Assembly (NCBI GenBank): GCA_037127315.1
Contig: JBBBDQ010000227.1
Span: forward strand, 350,001 to 414,000
Length of the DNA stretch: 64,000 nucleotides
Source of the DNA: Ascarosepion bandense
Taxonomy: Eukaryota > Mollusca > Cephalopoda > Sepiida > Sepiidae
Reading direction: 5' to 3'
Shown here: in pieces, positions 42,013 to 53,385 of the stretch
Numbering within the stretch: position 1 is the stretch's first letter
How the letters are laid out: every line of letters starts with the position of its first letter
Made by a program: the position numbers and the translations under genes
Notes under the pieces: model-generated
Told to the model about the DNA's origin: nothing
Databases searched by the model: none
What the model saw: the letters and a program-made list of their open reading frames with translations, nothing else

Positions 42013-44757
42013 GTTTTTTTTTTTTTTTTAATCATTTCACCCCGAGCAAGGCAGAAACGCCACTGATGTGCAGGGGGTTACATAAATGTAGAAAGATTAA
42101 TTAGAAAAGAGTGAGGAGTACAAGCTAGTTAGAAAGGAACAATAGAAAACTGAGAAAGCAGGTGCAATGATAGGTACATGGGCGGAGAGAAAGGGAAGGT
42201 TATACAGGGGTGGGGAGAGAGAGCTAGAGGCCAGTGGTTAGTAGGTGAGTATTAACTTTGCTTTTAAATTTCTGGAGGTCGTAGCCGTCGGGAAAGCAAG
42301 AATACGGGAGTGAGTTCCACAGACGGGAAGTGCGAGAGAGGAAGCTGCAGGAGTAGAATTGTCGTCTGCGTTTGGCTAACCTGACTGTGAATGGGTGGGA
42401 CCCAGTTGCCAGTCTGGTTGAACGGGTAAACACCTGTTGAGGAGGCATCAGTGACTTAAGCTCATCCGAGCAGAAGCCATGAAAGTATTTATAGAAGAGA
42501 CAGAGGGAGGCCACATTTCGACGATGGGAAAGTGGCTGCAGACGAGTCGCCAGATCAGTACCTATCACATTACAGACTCTCCTTTGGAGCTTGTCAAGAA
42601 CACTGAGGAGAACGGCAGGGGCACCTGACCATAAATGGCAGCAGTACTCCATGCACGGACGGATGGTTGACTTGTATATATGCAGGATGGATTCAGGTGG
42701 AAAAAACATCCTGGATCGACATAGTGACCCAATCTTCTTAGCAGTAGATTTTGCTATGGATTCAATATAGTGCTTCCATTTGAGGTCTGAGGACAGGGTA
42801 AGTCCGAGGAGGCGTAGTGTATTACTCTCCGGGAGAATCATCTGGTCCATGCTTATGGGAGGCAGAAGAGGTTGCCTGTAATGGTTGACAGACAACAGCT
42901 TGGTCTTAGAGGAATTGAAGTTGACAAGCCACTTCTTGCCCCAGTTCACCACAGAGTGTAGATCCCGCTCAAGGTCAGCAGCGAGATTATGTCTGTCCGC
43001 CACGACAGGTTTCTTACTGGAGCGGGAGTATATTGTAGTGTCATCTGCGTAGATGCCTACTTGGGACCTGATCTCATCTGGGAGGTCGTTGATGAAAATA
43101 AGGAAGAGCGTTGGGCCCAGGATAGAGCCTTGTGGGACACCAGCATTCGTGCTGTAGGACGAAGAGGCACGCCCATTCAGAACGACCTTCATTTTGCGGT
43201 TATTTAAGAAAGATTGGATTAGGTCAAGCAGGCGACCGGTAATACCATAACCGCGTAGTTTGCATAGGAGGCCAGGGTGCCAAACCCTGTCGAAAGCCTT
43301 GGAGATATCCAGAGCAACCGCGCGAGCCTCGTCAGACTCATCAAGGGCCTGTAGCATGTACTCCGTTACAGTAGTTAGCAGGTCGGCTGTGGACCTGTCA
43401 AATCGGAATCCATATTGCCTGTCGGAGAACAGTTTGTGGGCGGTGAGATGATGAACTATTTCAGCATTTATTATAGCCTCGAACACTTTCCCGAATATTG
43501 GTAGAAGACTGATAGGGCGATAGTTGGATGGGTCCGAGGGTTCACCACAGTTCTTAAAGACAGGAACGACTGAGGAGAATTTCCAGCATGCAGGAAAGCA
43601 GGAAGCAGAAAGGCAGTAGTTAAACAGTTTAGAGAGGACAGGGGAAAGTTCAGGGGCACACCTCTTAAGGACTATCACCGGGATTCCATCGTCTCCACAC
43701 GCCTTATGGGGGTCGAGTTTTGAAATTACTCTGGATACTATTGTCGGGGTAATATACACGTCATGCAGTTTGGCCTCAGTTCTAATAGGGAAGTCGGGTG
43801 GGTGCACTCCGGACGAGTCTAGTGTGGAGTTGGATGAGAATCTGCGGGCAAAGCACTCGGCTTTCTCAGCAGATGACGTGAGAACGTCAAATCCATGGAT
43901 TAAAGGAGGTATTGAGGATTTCCTATTGTTGAGCACTCGTTTACAAATCCTCCAATAGTCCTTGGAGCCGAACTTGCGGTCAGCTATGTGCTGTCGCATT
44001 CTCTCCGCAAACAACTGTTTGGCGTCATTTAGGGTTCTCTTGCACTCACTGCGAGCGGATGTGAACAGGCGCCTATTGTGATCAGTTGGCTGTCTCTGGA
44101 ATAGATGGAAGTAATGGTTCCTGTGGGCAATGGCGGCTGAGCAGGCCGGAGAGAACCACGGAGAGGAATGAGGTTTTAAGCAATACTTCCTGGTGGGTAT
44201 GAAAGCATCAATGCCAGCTTTCACCCATGACGAGACCTCAGAGGCACAGTCATCAACTGATAGGTCAAACACTTTTCCCCAAGGGACGTCGCAGAGGAAA
44301 TCGCGAAAGGCATCCCAGTCAGCTTTTTGGTAGAGGTAGGAGGTTCTATGAGTAGGGGGATCCTGGGGGGAGTGAGATTGGAAAGAAATACTGAGGGAGA
44401 CTACAGCGTGGTCGGAGTTGCCGAGAGGGCAAAGCTGCGAGACTTGACAGGCGTCGGGCGCAGAGGTGAAACATATATCTAGCAGTGAGGAATGACCCGA
44501 GGGTGTGCTTGGGAAGCGAGTGGGGAAGTCCACCACTTGCGTAAGGGATTGGGAAATAGCAAAGTTCATGGCGTGAATGCCCGCCGAATCAGTAACAGCG
44601 TTTTCAAGCCACTCAGAGTGATGGGCATTGAGGTCTCCAAATACAAATATGTGGGCAAATGGGTGATAGGAGATAGCCTTATCTATGTCGTCGGCAATGC
44701 TATCTAGTAGGGAGCAGTCAGGAGAGGAGGGAGAACGGTAAAGGAAGAATAGATGAA
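42013..44757 (-). mobile_element. Jockey-type LINE, 5'-truncated, recent
   Basis: The 2.75-kb element ends 3' with the tail ATGTAACCCCCTGCACATCA, GCCTTGCTCGGGGTG and an A-run (T-run at 42015-42029 on the plus strand). The 5' end is truncated inside the endonuclease domain at about 44757. A single open frame crosses the whole element. No obvious target-site duplication could be seen next to the A-run. Confidence 0.85.
42224..44757 (-). CDS. LINE endonuclease (C-terminal part) and reverse transcriptase
   Basis: Catalyses target-primed reverse transcription of its own RNA in the family. Reading from the truncated 5' end (about 44757, no start codon) the frame begins HLFFLYRSPSSPD and FVFGDLNAHHSEW, typical endonuclease motifs; the first methionine is at 44569. 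From that Met, the endonuclease SDH motif is at residues 52-54. Reverse transcriptase follows: YRPISLLPIFGKVFEA (350-365), QYGFR (385-389), DISKAFDRVW with the motif A Asp at 421, GVPQGSILGPTL (477-488), and the catalytic YADD at 507-510. The C-terminal zone ends LWNSLPYSCFPDGYD about 25 residues before the stop. No stop or shift occurs over about 843 codons, in contrast to every other copy here. Truncation means it cannot make a complete protein. Confidence 0.9.
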
Positions 44758-45215
44758 ATTTTTTTTTTCTACTTAAAAAGTTTAGGAATTCACTAAAAAA
44801 ATAGAAACTGCTAAAAAATAGATCAACAACAATAAGAGTTAAATTAAGATCTATTTATCAGGAATGTATTTCACTTTTTTAATACAAGTCTACTCAAACG
44901 TGGGAATATTGTTAGTGTTGAAGAAATACAGAACAGAGGACACATTGGTGTTCCCTCCAAACAAGAAAAGTTCAAATATTACCCAGCAACCGCTGACGCA
45001 GCAAATATGTACAGAATTGGGGTTCCTTCCAAACACGAGGGTAAGAATTAATATGCATCCAATTACGCACAATTAGCAACAAAATTTTATTACCTAAGCA
45101 AACTAAATTTAAAGAATACAAAAATAAGCGAATAAAGTTTTATAGATATATCTGTAGCTTATTCACGTGTGAGAAGTTCACATGAAAGATAGCGAGTAGC
45201 TTACGGTCTTCTCTT
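44757..45215. other. No recognised feature
   Basis: AT-rich; short frames on both strands with no motif. Confidence 0.4.
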
Positions 45216-45221
45216 GTTAAC

Positions 45222-45395
45222 ACACCGGTTCCCGTACAATCACCGAAGTTAAGTAACATCAAGCCTGTTCAGTAAATAAATGCGTGACATTTTGGGAATG
45301 CCAACAAGTGCTCTAAGCTTAGATGTGTGTGTAATGGATAATTGCACTAAATTATGAATTTGAGAGTCGAGTTTCAATTTTCATTGGGTTCCTTA
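45222..45395 (+). repeat. 5S rRNA-derived SINE fused to a tRNA-like part
   Basis: ACCGGTTCCCGTACAATCAC, CGAAGTTAAGTAACATC and TTTTGGGAATGCCAACAAG correspond, in order, to positions around 18-105 of metazoan 5S rRNA. At 45322 a tRNA-like part follows (TGTGTAATGGATAATTGC, then GAGTTTCAATTTTC as B box). The same two-part layout occurs at 37.92 kb. Not a functional 5S gene because the 5' end is missing and the middle is altered. Confidence 0.65.
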
Positions 45396-45574
45396 TATTT
45401 GCGAAAGCACAAATACTCTTTAAGAATGTATCACTAAACCATTATTATGTAAAAACGTTCTTACTATCTAAAAATATTTTCTGGCTTTAAATAACCTACA
45501 AAAAGTTGATAAGCTGTAAAAAAACGAATCAACCAGCCAAATAAAGATTGGGGAAAAAAGAATGATCTTTATTC

Positions 45575-46150
45575 TGTTTTAATCATTCACCCACATGCTA
45601 GGCGGTCATGACACTAGTACGCAGGGGGTTACAGGGAGTGAAAGTGAAAGAGAGAATAGGGAGTATTGGGGAAAAGAAATGGAGTTCAAGAAGACAGAAG
45701 ATGGCGGTTGACTTTGCATTTAAATATTTGGAAATTATAGTTACCTAGGGAAGCAGTGAAATGGAAGAGAGTTCCACAGGTGGAAAGTGAGAGGAAACAA
45801 ACTGTTGGAGTAGAATTGGCGGATGCATTTTGCTATTTCAACAGTAAAAGTGTGGGACCTATTTGCCAATCTAGTAGCATGCTGAAATTCATATAGTCGA
45901 AGCACCTGGGAAAAAGTCGTCAGAGCAATTGCCATGAAAATATTTGTAGAAAGAGACAGAGGGAAGTACCGTCACGTCGGTAAGAAACTGATTGAAATTG
46001 AGATGCATCACAGATCCTACTTTGGATTTTGCCAAGAATCTCTAGATGTGCAACAAGAGCACCCGACCAGATATAGCAACAGTATTCAATGCACGGACGA
46101 ATGGTAGATTTGTAACTGTACAAGATGGATTCTGACGGATAAATTTCTGG
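45575..46150 (-). pseudogene. Jockey-type LINE 3' fragment
   Basis: Two overlapping minus-strand frames (45741-45935 and 45920-46228), related by a frameshift, carry YKSTIRPCIEYCCYIWSGA, GTSLCLFLQIFSW and LWNSLPFHCFP. The tail is at 45585-45610. A near-identical piece recurs at 46.58 kb. Confidence 0.75.
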
Positions 46151-46380
46151 TACCACATCTTCTTCTTCTTCTTCTTCTTCTTCTATGTGCCATGTTCCTT
46201 CAGAACGTAGGCAATCATGCCATCCCACGTCTCGCTATCTCTGGTGGTTCTTAGCGCGCTTTCTCTTGTTACCTCACCCAAACTGCGCTCTGCCATCTAC
46301 TAGCTCAGGCCCGTCAAGTATGTTTCCCGCTGATTTCGCCTGTCTCCCTACCGATTCGGTACAGCCGCTTTAATACATGT
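46142..46380 (-). mobile_element. RTE-like LINE 3' fragment with (GAA)n tail
   Basis: Minus strand of the 3' end seen at 47.0-47.7 kb. The (CTT)n run at 46160-46183 is the LINE's own microsatellite tail, a feature of RTE-clade elements. Confidence 0.6.
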
Positions 46381-46574
46381 CAGTAAAAAACGCGAGTCTA
46401 ACAAAGCGTAGTGCGATGCTCTCCTTAAGTCTAGCGTCAGCCATGCACATCTAAGAATATTTTTTATCTGTTGATTTGGCATGATTATTCAATATGATGG
46501 TGTTTTGTCAAGTAACTTTCGGGCATTGCATGTTGTGTATTATTTTGTGGCGTGTTCAAAAGATCTCCCAGAGG

Positions 46575-46750
46575 TCGCGGGAACGAGAGTTCCACAGGTG
46601 GAAAGTGAGAGGAAACAAACTGTTGGAGTAGAATTGGCGGATGCATTTTGCTATTTCAACATTAAAAGTGTGAGACCTATTTGCCAATCTAGTAGCATGC
46701 TGAAATTCATCTAGTCGGAGCACTTGGGAAAAACTCAATCGAAAGCACCC
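46575..46750 (-). mobile_element. Jockey-type LINE fragment, duplicate of the 45.8-kb piece
   Basis: About 145 bp (46590-46735) are nearly identical to 45770-45915 and differ at only a few positions. This looks like a recent local duplication, not an independent insertion. Confidence 0.7.
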
Positions 46751-46751
46751 A

Positions 46752-47035
46752 ATCAAGGCAGGATACAAGGGGTTACCGGGTGTGAAAGTATAAGAAAACA
46801 GAAACATTACTAATGAGCGAAAAAAAAAAAGAAGAGTAATCAGGAAGACAGCAAATAACGATTGACACTGAATTTAAATTTTTGAAGATCAAAGTTAACT
46901 GGAAAGCATGGAGCCGGAAAGAAGCCCCACAAGCGAGAAGTACAAGAAAAAGGAACTGTTAGCATAGAACTTGCGGTTGCATCTAGGCAATACGACTATA
47001 AGTTGATGAGACCTCGTCGCTAATTTAGTACTAAA
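46752..47035 (-). mobile_element. Jockey-type LINE 3' fragment, degraded
   Basis: Starts with a degraded tail (CACCCAATCAAGGC, GGGGTTAC) and continues into the C-terminal zone until an RTE-like piece begins. Confidence 0.6.
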
Positions 47036-47685
47036 GTCTAGGTATCTAGGAAGCATTCTAACAGAAGACGGAAAGTGCGACACAGAAATCCGAATACGAA
47101 TAGGCATGGTGAAGGACGCGTCCCAGAAGTTGAGTAGAGTAGTAAGAGACAGAAAAATTTTGTTAGAAACAAATAAAAAGAGTACTGGATTGCTATGTGA
47201 TGTCAGTTCTTCAATATGGCAGTGAATGCTGGACAATATCATCAAAGATAAAGGAAAAACTTGAAGCAACTGAAATGTGCTCCTGCAGAAGGATGCTGCG
47301 GATATCATAAATCGAGCACGTGAGCAATAATGATGTTTTGGAAATTAGGGAAACGAAAGAAAATTAATACTGAGCATCAGAAAGAGACAGCTAATGTTCC
47401 TAGGACATGCAATGAGGAAGGATGGCTTGGAGAACCTGGTACTAACAGGCCAGATAGAAAGAAAAAGAGACAGGAGAAAGCAACGGATAACATATTTGAA
47501 AGTCCTGAGCAGGTGGATGATAGAACGGGGGTTGCGTGGTGTAACAGAAGAAAGCGTGCTAAGAGCCACCAGAGATAGGGAGACGTGGACAGCCATGATC
47601 GCCTACGTCTTGAAAGGATAGGGCACATAGAAGAAGAAGAAGAAGAAGAAGAAGAAGAAGAAGAAGAAGAAGAAGAAGAATGTAT
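47036..47685 (+). pseudogene. RTE-like LINE 3' part
   Basis: Plus strand, frame-shifted. It reads in pieces LQYGSECWTISSK, RRMLR, LFLGHAMRKDGLENLVLTGQ and RDRETWTAMIAYVLKG, the usual end of this LINE family, then a (GAA)n tail of about 16 units. The reverse transcriptase core is missing. Confidence 0.7.
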
Positions 47686-47689
47686 CATT

Positions 47690-48320
47690 TTTTTTTTTTT
47701 ATAAGCGTTTCACCCCGAGCAAGGCATGTCACTGCCACTACTGCGCAGGGGGCTACGTAGAGTGGAGAAAGGCTGATTAAATATAGGAAATGTCAGAGGG
47801 TTGGTGATAGGCGGGTAAGGATACTGAGAATGAGGGTTGGGTAGATGAGAGTGTTCTGAGAATAGTTGGGAGTTAGTGTGATAGGAGGTGTCTATTGACC
47901 CTACATTTAAACACCTGGAGATTGTAACTGTCGGGAAAGCAGACTTGTGGAAGGGAGTTCCACAGGCGGGAAGCGCGAGAAAAGAAGCTGTTGGAGTAGA
48001 ATTTACGGTTATATCTTATTTGTTTAACTGTAAAAGGGTGGGACCTAGTTACTAGTCTAGTATCTCGTGTAAATTCCTGCTTAGGCGGCACCAGTGATCT
48101 AAGCTCATCGGAGCAGAAGCCATGAAAGTACTTGTAGAAGATGGCACAGGGAAGCCACATCACGCCGGTGAGAAAGCGGCTGCAGCCGGTCTGCCAAGTC
48201 AGTATCAACCACGTTACAGATCCTCCTTTGTATTTTGTCAAGAAGCCCAAGGAGAGCAGCAGGAGCACCCGACCAGATATGGCAGCAATATTCAATACAC
48301 GGGCGGATGGTAGATCCGAA
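47690..48320 (-). pseudogene. Jockey-type LINE 3' fragment, fairly well preserved
   Basis: Minus-strand frame 47873-48295 contains FYKYFHGFCSDELRSLVPP and LWNSLPQVCFPDSYNL. The tail at 47707-47760 is close to the consensus and ends in an A-run. The 5' end breaks at about 48320. Confidence 0.8.
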
Positions 48321-48324
48321 CAGT

Positions 48325-48800
48325 TGTCTTGAAAGTATTCATAGAAAATTCAAAGGGAATCAACTTTACGGCGATGAGAATGTGACTGACGTCGAGATAA
48401 AAGAGCAGAATCAATAACATTTTCTAGTTCTTCTTTTGGATTCCGTTAAGAATCTCCAAATATACAGCAGTGCACCGAACCATACGTAGCAACAATATTC
48501 AAAGAATGTTCGAATGGTAGTATTATAATTGTTTCTTCTTAATAGAATTTAACCCAAGCAAGGCAGTAAAGCCACTAAGACACAAGGGTATGAGAGAATT
48601 TTAAAACAGAAATATTATGAAGGACTGAGAACTACAAGTCAGTAGATAACGACTGACGTTGAATTAAAATCTTTGAAGATCAATGTAGCGGCACAGAACC
48701 GGAGAAAAGTTCCAAAATAAGAAATGCGAACCCCCCCCCCCCCCAAAAAAAACAACTATTAGCATAGAACGTGCCGTTACATCAAGCCAATTCAGTTAGA
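48325..48800 (-). mobile_element. Two degraded jockey-type LINE pieces
   Basis: 48325-48530 resembles the fingers/thumb part (GCGATGAGAATGTG, CAACAATATTCAAAG) and 48540-48800 begins with a damaged tail (AACCCAAGCAAGGCAG) and 3' part. Too decayed to translate. Confidence 0.5.
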
Positions 48801-49082
48801 AATAAAGTATTGATACCATAGTTAAACATTCGGCAATTATTGACCGCTCATTGTTACTTTTCTTAACACCCTGGTCATCGTGCTACGATCAAAGTATAGA
48901 ATCTGTTCTTTCAATCTCTCATGGTAATGGTAATTTGAACCATATTTTTATGAGGAATTGTTTAGTATTTATTAACCTAGGAACCAGTGTTTCTTGGTTT
49001 ATGCTTTTCCTCACTACCTGACAACCCTTCTGCGATAGAAGAGTAAAATATGTTCATCTAATTTCTAATGGCAACGGTAAAT
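48800..49082. other. No recognised feature
   Basis: AT-rich and unmatched. Confidence 0.4.
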
Positions 49083-49378
49083 GTGCGTTGTGGTGCAGTG
49101 GATATCGGCTCAGAACAAGTAACTGGGTAGCCGAGTTCGAATTTCAGTTCAATTTACTGCATTCACTTTCGCGCAAATACCCTTGGGAAAGGTATTAATC
49201 CATATCTTCCCTCCAGTTATGGGTTAAATAGCAGGACAGTTTGGGTTCATAGCCTTGACTGGCAACTAGTCTACCGTAGAAAGTAATGGCAATATACTGC
49301 GTGATATTCTTTTGCCCAGTGAGACATTTCTCTTTCGGAACATGATCCGTGTATCACGTATGGCATTTAACTGACTAA
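49083..49378 (+). repeat. tRNA-derived SINE, family A
   Basis: Complete copy from GTGCGTTGTGGTGCAG to AACTGACTAAAT, moderately diverged. Confidence 0.85.
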
Positions 49379-49559
49379 ATGGTAATATGAACCGATTTAT
49401 TGAGCTAGCAACCAGTATAACGCTTGATTGAAATTTAAAAATGATTTTTTTTATTAAAACAATTAAAAAAAAAAGGTTTTTTCAAATCTGCAAGTTCTTA
49501 TCGCTATTTCCAGTCTTAATGGGACTTCATTCAAAGATTTTTGTTTAAAGTAGTGTCGG

Positions 49560-49690
49560 ACAATTCTATATTTATGAGATGAGGTATTGTAATTATTTAC
49601 AGAAGAAGGCCTGAGCTTATATCGGCCGAAACGTCGTGAATGTAGCAACAAAGATGAGGACAGTAGTTAGAACAATGTACATAATACTTA
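49560..49690 (+). repeat. Repeat with GGCCGAAACGTCG motif
   Basis: CAGAAGAAGGCCTGAGC, then ATCGGCCGAAACGTCG and AAAGATGAGGACA. The same motifs occur reversed at 51380-51425, with AAAGATGAGGACAATAG repeated at 51635. Possibly a decayed hammerhead (GGCC/GGCC stem II then GAAAC), not convincing. Confidence 0.4.
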
Positions 49691-50504
49691 TCCAGTTAAT
49701 TTCGCAAGCCATTGACAATGTGTTTAAGACACTGTTTTGTGGTTTCAAATCAATCAAAAGTAAAGGTTAGTAAAATCAATTTAGTGTGCCGGTTATTCTG
49801 TGACTATTGATAGATTAGTATCTCGCAAGTCATTGACAGTGAATATCGCCTTTTTGTGACCCTCAAGCCAAAGTGAAGGAAGCTTTAGAAATATGTACAA
49901 AAGACGATGGGCAAATGAAGTGGCGAATATCAATTCCAAGTGAAGTTTCTAAAGAGCCAACATTGCATTGGTTCGAGGCAGGTGAAGCTTCGTTGTCAGT
50001 GCGACGGAGCCAGATCTACGACGATATTCCCGCTTCTTTCGTCCGTCAGTCCGGCGAGTCTTCAGGCCTCAGCTAGACTTATTTTAGGAGATAACAATGA
50101 AAAGATGATTGAAATTATGCATCAATAAACATATTCTCCGTTCCTGCAGCTTTCTGAGCCGTCTCAGAAAGACCAACACCTAAAACCCGCCATGCCCCGA
50201 CCAGCCTATACAGTCGTCTTCGTTTCTTCCTCCGGTATTTCAAGAGTCGGGAAGAACAAACACCTGGCACTTCTACAAAGCGAGAGGCAAAATTTGCAGC
50301 TTTTCTTTCAAATCTCAGTCTATTTGTTATCTATCAATCTCGGTGTGGTCATCTCAATCTCTTTGCTATCTCAATCACTTAGTATTTATGCATTTACCTT
50401 TCTCAGTGCGGACATTTCTGTTTAAATCTATTTTTATTTATCTCTCGTTTTCTCGTTACTCGTCTTTCTTTGTATCTTACATTGTATTCGTTCCCATATA
50501 TTCA

Positions 50505-50510
<6 letters not shown>
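49690..50510. other. No recognised feature
   Basis: Slightly less AT-rich from 49860 to 50290; several short frames, none recognisable. Confidence 0.35.
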
Positions 50511-50560
<50 letters not shown>

Positions 50561-50578
50561 TATTCATTAGTTCATTCG

Positions 50579-50621
<43 letters not shown>

Positions 50622-50859
50622 TTCATATCTATCTATAGATCTATATATGTATGCTTTTAATATCTATCTATCTATCTGTCTGTCTATCTATCTATCTATC
50701 TATCTATCTTTTTCATATCTATCTATCTATCTTTTTCATATCTATATATAGATCTATATATGTATCTTTTTAATATCTATCTGATTATCTATCTATCTAT
50801 ATATGTATCTTTTTAATATCTATCTATCTATCTATCTATCTATATATGTATCTTTTTAA

Positions 50860-50898
<39 letters not shown>

Positions 50899-51266
50899 GT
50901 ATCTTTTTAATATCTATCTATCTATCTATGTTTTTAATATCTATCTATCTATCTATGTTTTTAATATCTATCTATCTATCTATCTATGTTTTTAATATCT
51001 ATCTATCTATCTATCTATGTTTTTAATATCTATCTATCTATCTATCTATGTTTTTAATATCTCTCTATCTATCTATCTATCTATGTTTTTAATATCTATC
51101 TATCTATCTATCTATGTTTTTAATATCTATCTATCTATCTATCTATGTTTTTAATATCTATCTATCTATCTTTTTAATATCTATCTATCTATCTATCTTT
51201 TTAATATCTATCTATCTATCTATCTTTTTAATATCTATCTATCTATCTATCTATCTATATTTTTCA

Positions 51267-51314
<48 letters not shown>

Positions 51315-51335
51315 CTTTTCATATCTACCGTTTTT
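50511..51335. repeat. (AT)n then long (TATC)n array with higher-order units
   Basis: An AT run (50511-50557) is followed by TATC runs broken regularly by TTTTTAATATC, TTTTTCATATC or TGTTTTTAATATC spacers. From about 50860 to 51235 the unit (four to six TATC + spacer) repeats about 13 times. A second pure TATC run lies at 51716-51771. Confidence 0.95.
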
Positions 51336-51712
51336 ACATTATTCAGACTATTGTCATAATCATTGTTGCCATTTGTACGACGTTTCGGCCGTTGTACGCA
51401 CCGGCCCTCTTCTGCTAGTAATTTCGAACCGAACCCTTTATTACAATCATTGGGGTATATGATCTCTATTCCTTGCATAGTAGTGCCTTTTTTGGTCGTC
51501 ATGAGTTATCTCCCTATATCCTTATAAGTTACTTGTTCATCTAATATTGAACTCACAACTCTTTGGGTCAGGTCACAGGAACTAACCAACGTCTATATCC
51601 ACTGAACTTTTAGGACTTATAAATTTAATGTCAACAAAGATGAGGACAATAGTCTGAAAATGTAAATACTTTAAATACTAACTAATTTTAGAAATATAGA
51701 TAAATACTTTCA

Positions 51713-51771
<59 letters not shown>

Positions 51772-51854
51772 TAAATCTACCATTCGTTTTTGCATTGAGT
51801 ACTGTTGCCATATTGGGTCGGGTGCTCCTGCTATTCATCTCGAGGTTCTCGACA

Positions 51855-52135
51855 CAATCGTTTATGTAATATCAGTCTCAAAATATGGCAATGAATGCTG
51901 GACAATGTCCTCACGGATGAAGACGAGATTTGAAGCAGGAGATATATGGTTATACAGAAGGATGCTGAGAATACCATAGACGGAACAGATAAGCAACGAC
52001 GCAGTTTTAGAGAAAAAGAAAGTAAGAAGAACATTCATACTTGACATCAGGAAGAGACAGTTGAACAATCTAGGCTTAGAAAATTCGATACTCATAGGGA
52101 CAGAGAAAAAACAACGCATAACCTACCAAACGAGG
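51855..52135 (+). mobile_element. RTE-like LINE fragment
   Basis: ATGGCAATGAATGCTGGACAA, ACAGAAGGATGCTGAGAATA, and AGGAAGAGACAGTTGAA follow the order of the 47-kb copy. Broken frame; the 3' tail is absent. Confidence 0.6.
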
Positions 52136-52300
52136 GCACTTCGACGAGGTGTCAGGTTTCGTAAGCTTGTCTCCCTAGGGGAATTAGAACTAAGTTCGAC
52201 CTCTAATGATGTCACATGTTTTCGCTCTTGTACCACGTCTTCTTATTACAAGGAAGAAGGAGGAGATCAGCACCTTCTGAGTGGTGTCCCACCCCCAAAA

Positions 52301-52764
52301 TGGATGTGCGTTGTGGTACAGTGGATATCGGCTCGGAACGAGAAACCGGAGAGCTGAGTTCGAATTCCAGTTGAATCCATTGTATTTACTTACGCGCAAA
52401 TACCCTTGTGAAAGGTATTAATCCGTCTCTTCCTTCCAGTTATGGGTAAAATAGCAGGACAGACTGGGTTCTATAGCCTTGGTCGGCAACCAATCTACCG
52501 CAGAAAGCAATGGCAACCTACTGCGGGATAATATTCTACTTAGTCAGTATACCCTTGTGAAAGGTATTAATCCGTCTCTTCCTTCCAGTTATGGGTTAAA
52601 TAGCAGGACAGATTGGGTTCTAGCCTTGGTCGGCAACCAGTCTACCGCAGAAAGCAATGGCAACCTACTGCGGGATAATTCTCTGCCCAGTCACTCATGT
52701 CTCTTTCGAGACATGATCGCCCAAGCGTGTTTCACGTATGGCACTTAACTGACTGACTGACCAC
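52301..52764 (+). repeat. tRNA-derived SINE, family A, with internal duplication
   Basis: The head occurs once; the body from ACCCTTGTGAAAGG to TACTGCGGGATAAT occurs twice in tandem (about 52400-52535 and 52550-52680). The two halves share the unusual CTTGTGAAAGG variant, so the duplication happened in this copy. Confidence 0.8.
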
Positions 52765-52845
52765 GTCTAATCTATACTTAGAAAATCACCATACCCTGCC
52801 TAGTTAGTTTGTGTAAATGTGTGGCTGAACAATATTTAGGAGAGA

Positions 52846-53352
52846 CTAGCATCACAACCCGGCGTTGCCAGTGCAACTCAGAACATTTTAGTAGTAGGAG
52901 AAGAAGCCAATTTTTATTTTACATATTTTGTTTTTGTTTGAAAAAACACTTTTTAAAAAAAATATTTCTTTTGTTTCAAAATTACGGGGAAAATATTAAC
53001 ATTTATTGTTGACCAAATGAATTTTTAAAACGTCGGAATAAAAATTAAATATAAAGGCTCATTTTTTTTAAATAAAAAATATTTTAGTCTCGTTTGACAC
53101 GTGTGATTTGATTTCTGTGACGTAATTCAACAACCATCTTAGCTCTTAGATGTTTTACGGAGCAAATGTAAACAATCGTATCCATTGGCCAAAAAGTGCG
53201 AAAGGGAAAATTGCTGAACTTAAACTCAAAAAGTATCTGTCGACCTGGCTTCCCTGTAGATATCTGTTCCTAGAAAGTTTGACTGGCGTAGCTTAAAAAA
53301 TGTAGGCGTGCATAGGGAACAGTCACACACAGACTCACAGATTGCCGTTTAT
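52846..53352 (-). mobile_element. Helitron-like element, second family
   Basis: On the minus strand it ends with CACTGGCAACGCCGGG, spacer, CTAG then T, the same end signature as the 7.9-kb family, but the body is different. The other end lies in an AT run near 53352. No coding capacity seen. Confidence 0.45.
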
Positions 53353-53385
53353 ATATATATATAGATAACAAAAATATGAAATTTA

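Noticed and set aside
42989..43207. Plus-strand frames within the LINE
   Set aside because: They are opposite-strand shadows of the reverse transcriptase frame.
49595..49640. Hammerhead in the GGCCGAAACGTCG repeat (also 51381-51425 reversed)
   Set aside because: Stem II and GAAAC are plausible but the core reads CAGAAGA, changing an essential position; stems I and III not found.
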